Of a DNA stretch of 64,000 bases, positions 63,509 to 64,000 are shown piece by piece (position 1 is the first letter of the stretch; each line of letters starts with the position of its first letter). Source of the stretch: Parabacteroides sp. PM6-13 (lineage in GTDB: Bacteria > Bacteroidota > Bacteroidia > Bacteroidales > Tannerellaceae); contig NZ_JARXWF010000005.1 of the NCBI RefSeq assembly GCF_029892605.1, positions 1 through 64,000 of the forward strand. The letters are read 5' to 3'. The position numbers and the translations under genes are program-made. The notes beneath the pieces are model-generated. The model was not told the DNA's origin. It was given only the letters and a program-made list of their open reading frames with translations, and ran no database searches.

Positions 63509-63622
63509 AGCAAAAAGCCGGTTTTGCTTTACAATATGATACGTTAAAAAGTGTTACCCCTGCGGGTAATTTAAAATACCCCTGCGTTTACGGAAAATTT
63601 CTCGGTCGATTTTGACAAAATG
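63509..63622 (+). repeat. Dispersed 114-bp intergenic repeat, copy B
   Basis: It aligns without gaps to 33163-33276 at about 81 percent. The left end of this copy forms a hairpin (AGCAAAA with TTTTGCT), and the middle has TTACCC and GGGTAA arms. It lies upstream of grpE and next to the palindromic repeat at 63621-63688. Confidence 0.8.
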
Positions 63623-63688
63623 ATATTTCGCTTAGCGCAGCGTAAAGCAATTTGTAAATCGCTTAGCGAAGCGTAAAGCAAAATATCA
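63621..63688. repeat. Palindromic repeat with two 23-bp direct copies
   Basis: TCGCTTAGCGCAGCGTAAAG at 63628 onward and TCGCTTAGCGAAGCGTAAAG at 63659 onward are 23-bp direct copies (one mismatch), 31 bases apart. The ends TGATATTT (63621-63628) and AAATATCA (63681-63688) are exact inverted repeats. Each copy is itself partly self-complementary. Confidence 0.8.
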
Positions 63689-63714
63689 ATCGCTCAGCTG
63701 GGATTTTGCTGTTT

Positions 63715-64000
63715 TTATCGCTTCCAGCGCTTATGCGACCAGAGCCAATCGGAGGGGTTTTCCAGGATATTTTGTTCCAGGAGCGAGGCGTAATGGCGGA
63801 TGATTTCGGTCTCTTCGGTTTGTTTGGGTTGTGTTGATATGAGTTTATAGTCGATGGCATAGTTGCCCCGGCTGGTGCGGGTCACGTGCATATACATCAC
63901 GGCAGCATCGGTCGAACGAGCCAGTTTCTCAACGCCGGAGAACATACTCGTTTGCTGATTCAACATCATCAGACGATACTTTTCTTCGACCACCTTCGGG
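63715..64000 (-). CDS. LpxL/HtrB-type lysophospholipid acyltransferase (3' end, partial)
   Basis: Only the C-terminal 95 or so residues are in the window; the gene continues past position 64000. They read FSGVEKLARSTDAAVMYMHV, then YKLISTQPKQTEETEI, RHYASLLEQNILENPSDWLW and the end SHKRWKR. This is typical of the C-terminal part of lipid A secondary acyltransferases, including the W-x-W/HxRWK ending. The active-site HxxxxD region lies outside the window. A hairpin with AGCAAAAT arms (63677-63710) follows the stop and may be a terminator. Confidence 0.85.
   Translation of the reverse strand, partial: PKVVEEKYRLMMLNQQTSMFSGVEKLARSTDAAVMYMHVTRTSRGNYAIDYKLISTQPKQTEETEIIRHYASLLEQNILENPSDWLWSHKRWKR

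Overview
The window is a Bacteroidota chromosome segment, most like the gut Bacteroides/Parabacteroides group. This rests on paired SusC/SusD transporters, a hybrid two-component regulator (HTCS), a TamL-type lipoprotein barrel, an UpxY/NusG paralogue, and several promoters of the Bacteroides form TTTG-N19-22-TAnnTTTG. I see no rRNA, tRNA, insertion sequence or CRISPR array. The species is inferred, not shown.

Layout. 1-9 kb holds housekeeping genes: tamL, a TrmH-type methyltransferase, lspA with a DUF4296 lipoprotein, a DksA/TraR-like protein and ileS. 9.1-10.8 kb holds a six-bladed propeller lipoprotein and a spacer with opposed arrays of an 11-bp unit. 10.8-47.8 kb is a large locus for rhamnogalacturonan-I: GH28/GH2/GH28, SusD/SusC, GH105, PL11 lyase, a GH105-CE12 fusion, rhaM, the HTCS, CE12, GH28, a GH78-like rhamnosidase, an AraC regulator and rhaB-rhaA-rhaT. 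The genes can be read as one route: deacetylation and cleavage of the backbone, uptake through SusCD, removal of the unsaturated uronic acid, release of rhamnose, and rhamnose uptake, isomerisation and phosphorylation. A shared motif CGTACA-N4-CCTGTA lies upstream of three of its transcription units and is a candidate operator for the HTCS.

Within this locus (16.7-21.7 kb) sits an unrelated module: a Crp/Fnr regulator followed by a tightly packed five-gene operon of exported proteins. These are an FN3 lipoprotein, an LPP20-like lipoprotein, a DUF4384 protein, a transglutaminase-like protein with an apparent Cys/His/Asp triad, and a caspase-like peptidase with an EF-hand. Two of the five carry apparent single-base frameshifts. 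This is the best candidate in the window for an uncharacterised protein system.

47.9-52.1 kb is an aromatic amino-acid operon (pheA, aminotransferase, DAHP synthase/chorismate mutase, tyrA). Its leader has every part of a classical attenuator: a 24-codon peptide with ten Phe/Tyr codons, an antiterminator segment and an intrinsic terminator. This is the clearest regulatory find. 52-64 kb holds gdhA, small membrane proteins, a LuxR/RIC-like pair, an exported oxidoreductase/isomerase pair next to a tetraheme cytochrome fused to a SUMF1 domain, a DNA glycosylase, an orphan UpxY, dnaJ-grpE and the 3' end of an lpxL-like acyltransferase. Intergenic repeats recur: a 114-bp element in two places 30 kb apart, a roughly 290-bp nested palindrome after the rhamnosidase gene, and a 9-bp repeat array ahead of the DAHP synthase gene.
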